Assembly (NCBI RefSeq): GCF_001307195.1
Contig: NZ_CP012808.1
Coordinates: 186,001-250,000 of the forward strand
Direction: 5' to 3'
Length of the DNA: 64,000 nt
Source of the DNA: Acinetobacter equi
Lineage (GTDB): Bacteria; Pseudomonadota; Gammaproteobacteria; Pseudomonadales; Moraxellaceae
Each line of letters opens with the position of its first letter. The first letter of the stretch is position 1. The translations under genes were made by a program, and so were the position numbers. This document shows, one piece after another, positions 63,305 through 64,000 of this stretch. The notes under the pieces are model-generated. The model was not told where the DNA came from and did not search any database. It saw only the letters and a program-made list of their open reading frames with translations.

Positions 63305-63973
63305 CTAACTTTGCTTGCCTTGTTCAGCAATTTTTTTCCAAGCGTTATCTCGCAAATACACAGGTAGTGCAAGTTCTGCACTTAGCCATTGTTCTTGCTT
63401 TGCCAATTCACGTGCAATGAATGCAATATCTTGTGCTGTTGCACTTAAATTTTTATATTGTGTTTGTTGTGGGTCAACAAGCTCTGAACCTGAACCAACC
63501 AATTGATATTTTACCGCCAATTGAGCATCTGTATAATTCAACAATTGTTCTTCATCAACTGCTTGCATTACATTTTGGTCATTTAACTTAAAGCTTGCGA
63601 CATAGACTTCACTCATTCTTGCATCAAGAATAGCGGTCACTTCTGTTAAGCCTTCAATACGATATGCAGCTTGTGCTAATGCTTGTAAAGTTGAAACAGG
63701 AATAACAGGAATATCATTTGACCATGCAAGTGCCTGAGTGACTGCTGCATTAATACGCACACCACTAAAAGAACCTGGACCACGGCTAAAAGCAATTGCT
63801 GTTAAATCTTGAGTTGCAATTTCTGTCTGTGCAAAGCCTTGCTCAATCATCGGGAGAATAGTTTGAGTTTGTGCCTTTGCTCTTGTATCTAATTGAAAAA
63901 AGAGTTCTTGTGTTTCATCTACAATAGAAACGGAACACTGCTCATTGGCAGTTTCCAACGCCAGCAATTTCAT
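63305..63973 (-). CDS. tsaB: tRNA threonylcarbamoyladenosine biosynthesis protein TsaB
   Basis: A 222-residue inactive Gcp/YeaZ-type ASKHA-fold protein that scaffolds TsaD and TsaE in making t6A37 on tRNAs. LLALETANEQCSVSI opens the fold, and AFSRGPGSFSGVRI near 67 is the hallmark motif, followed by STLQALAQAAY and LDARMSEVYVA. ATG 63973 is chosen over TTG 63979. The gene is complete; its upstream region runs off the window. Confidence 0.94.
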   Translation of the reverse strand: MKLLALETANEQCSVSIVDETQELFFQLDTRAKAQTQTILPMIEQGFAQTEIATQDLTAIAFSRGPGSFSGVRINAAVTQALAWSNDIPVIPVSTLQALAQAAYRIEGLTEVTAILDARMSEVYVASFKLNDQNVMQAVDEEQLLNYTDAQLAVKYQLVGSGSELVDPQQTQYKNLSATAQDIAFIARELAKQEQWLSAELALPVYLRDNAWKKIAEQGKQS

Positions 63974-64000
63974 GCACAACCTTAAAGAATAATTTCTAAA

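Overview
This window looks like part of an AT-rich chromosome of the genus Acinetobacter. The support is an adeJ-adeK efflux pair, a BfmR/BfmS two-component system, class Ia ribonucleotide reductase with an extended beta subunit, and many small Acinetobacter-style operons. I cannot name the species. Coding-start calls below favour an ATG with a visible Shine-Dalgarno (SD) over longer TTG/GTG extensions.

Layout. 1-4.7 kb: the end of adeI, then adeJ and adeK (RND multidrug efflux), closed by a terminator. 4.8-8.0 kb: two tandem YbjQ-family genes, a secreted unknown, a short-chain dehydrogenase and an unknown. 8.2-11.1 kb: valS. 11.1-16.1 kb: an accessory patch with an OLD-like ATPase/TOPRIM protein (possible phage defence), a broken DUF559 endonuclease remnant beside a hairpin repeat, a J-domain-like protein, and two genes each broken at a homopolymer run. 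17.0-20.2 kb: gltIJKL amino-acid ABC transporter. 20.3-29.7 kb: carbonic anhydrase, HAD phosphatase, kinase-like protein, AmpG-like transporter, acyltransferase, patatin lipoprotein, NfeD/SPFH pair and putP. 29.8-32.2 kb: bfmRS. 32.8-37.3 kb: nrdA, a 43-residue membrane protein, and nrdB.

37.3-50.6 kb is a Tn7-like transposon inserted directly after nrdB. Its ends are marked by oppositely oriented arrays of a 20-bp repeat. It carries tnsA, tnsB, tnsC and a large TniQ/TnsD-type targeting gene split by an IS3-family insertion sequence. Its cargo is a 1254-residue YobI-like P-loop NTPase, a small XRE repressor with a matching palindrome, and several unknowns. Upstream of tnsA lies a dense series of inverted repeats ending in a minus-strand intrinsic terminator, which may be an undescribed structured RNA.

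50.6-64 kb returns to chromosomal genes: an unknown; ogt and a guanidinium exporter preceded by a clear guanidine-II (mini-ykkC) riboswitch; a copper operon (small Cys/His-rich protein, copA, copB); rpe with a DnaA-box-like cluster beyond its 3' end; an M48 peptidase with a DUF898 protein; fghA; a C13 peptidase; rsmJ; uppP; and tsaB at the window edge.
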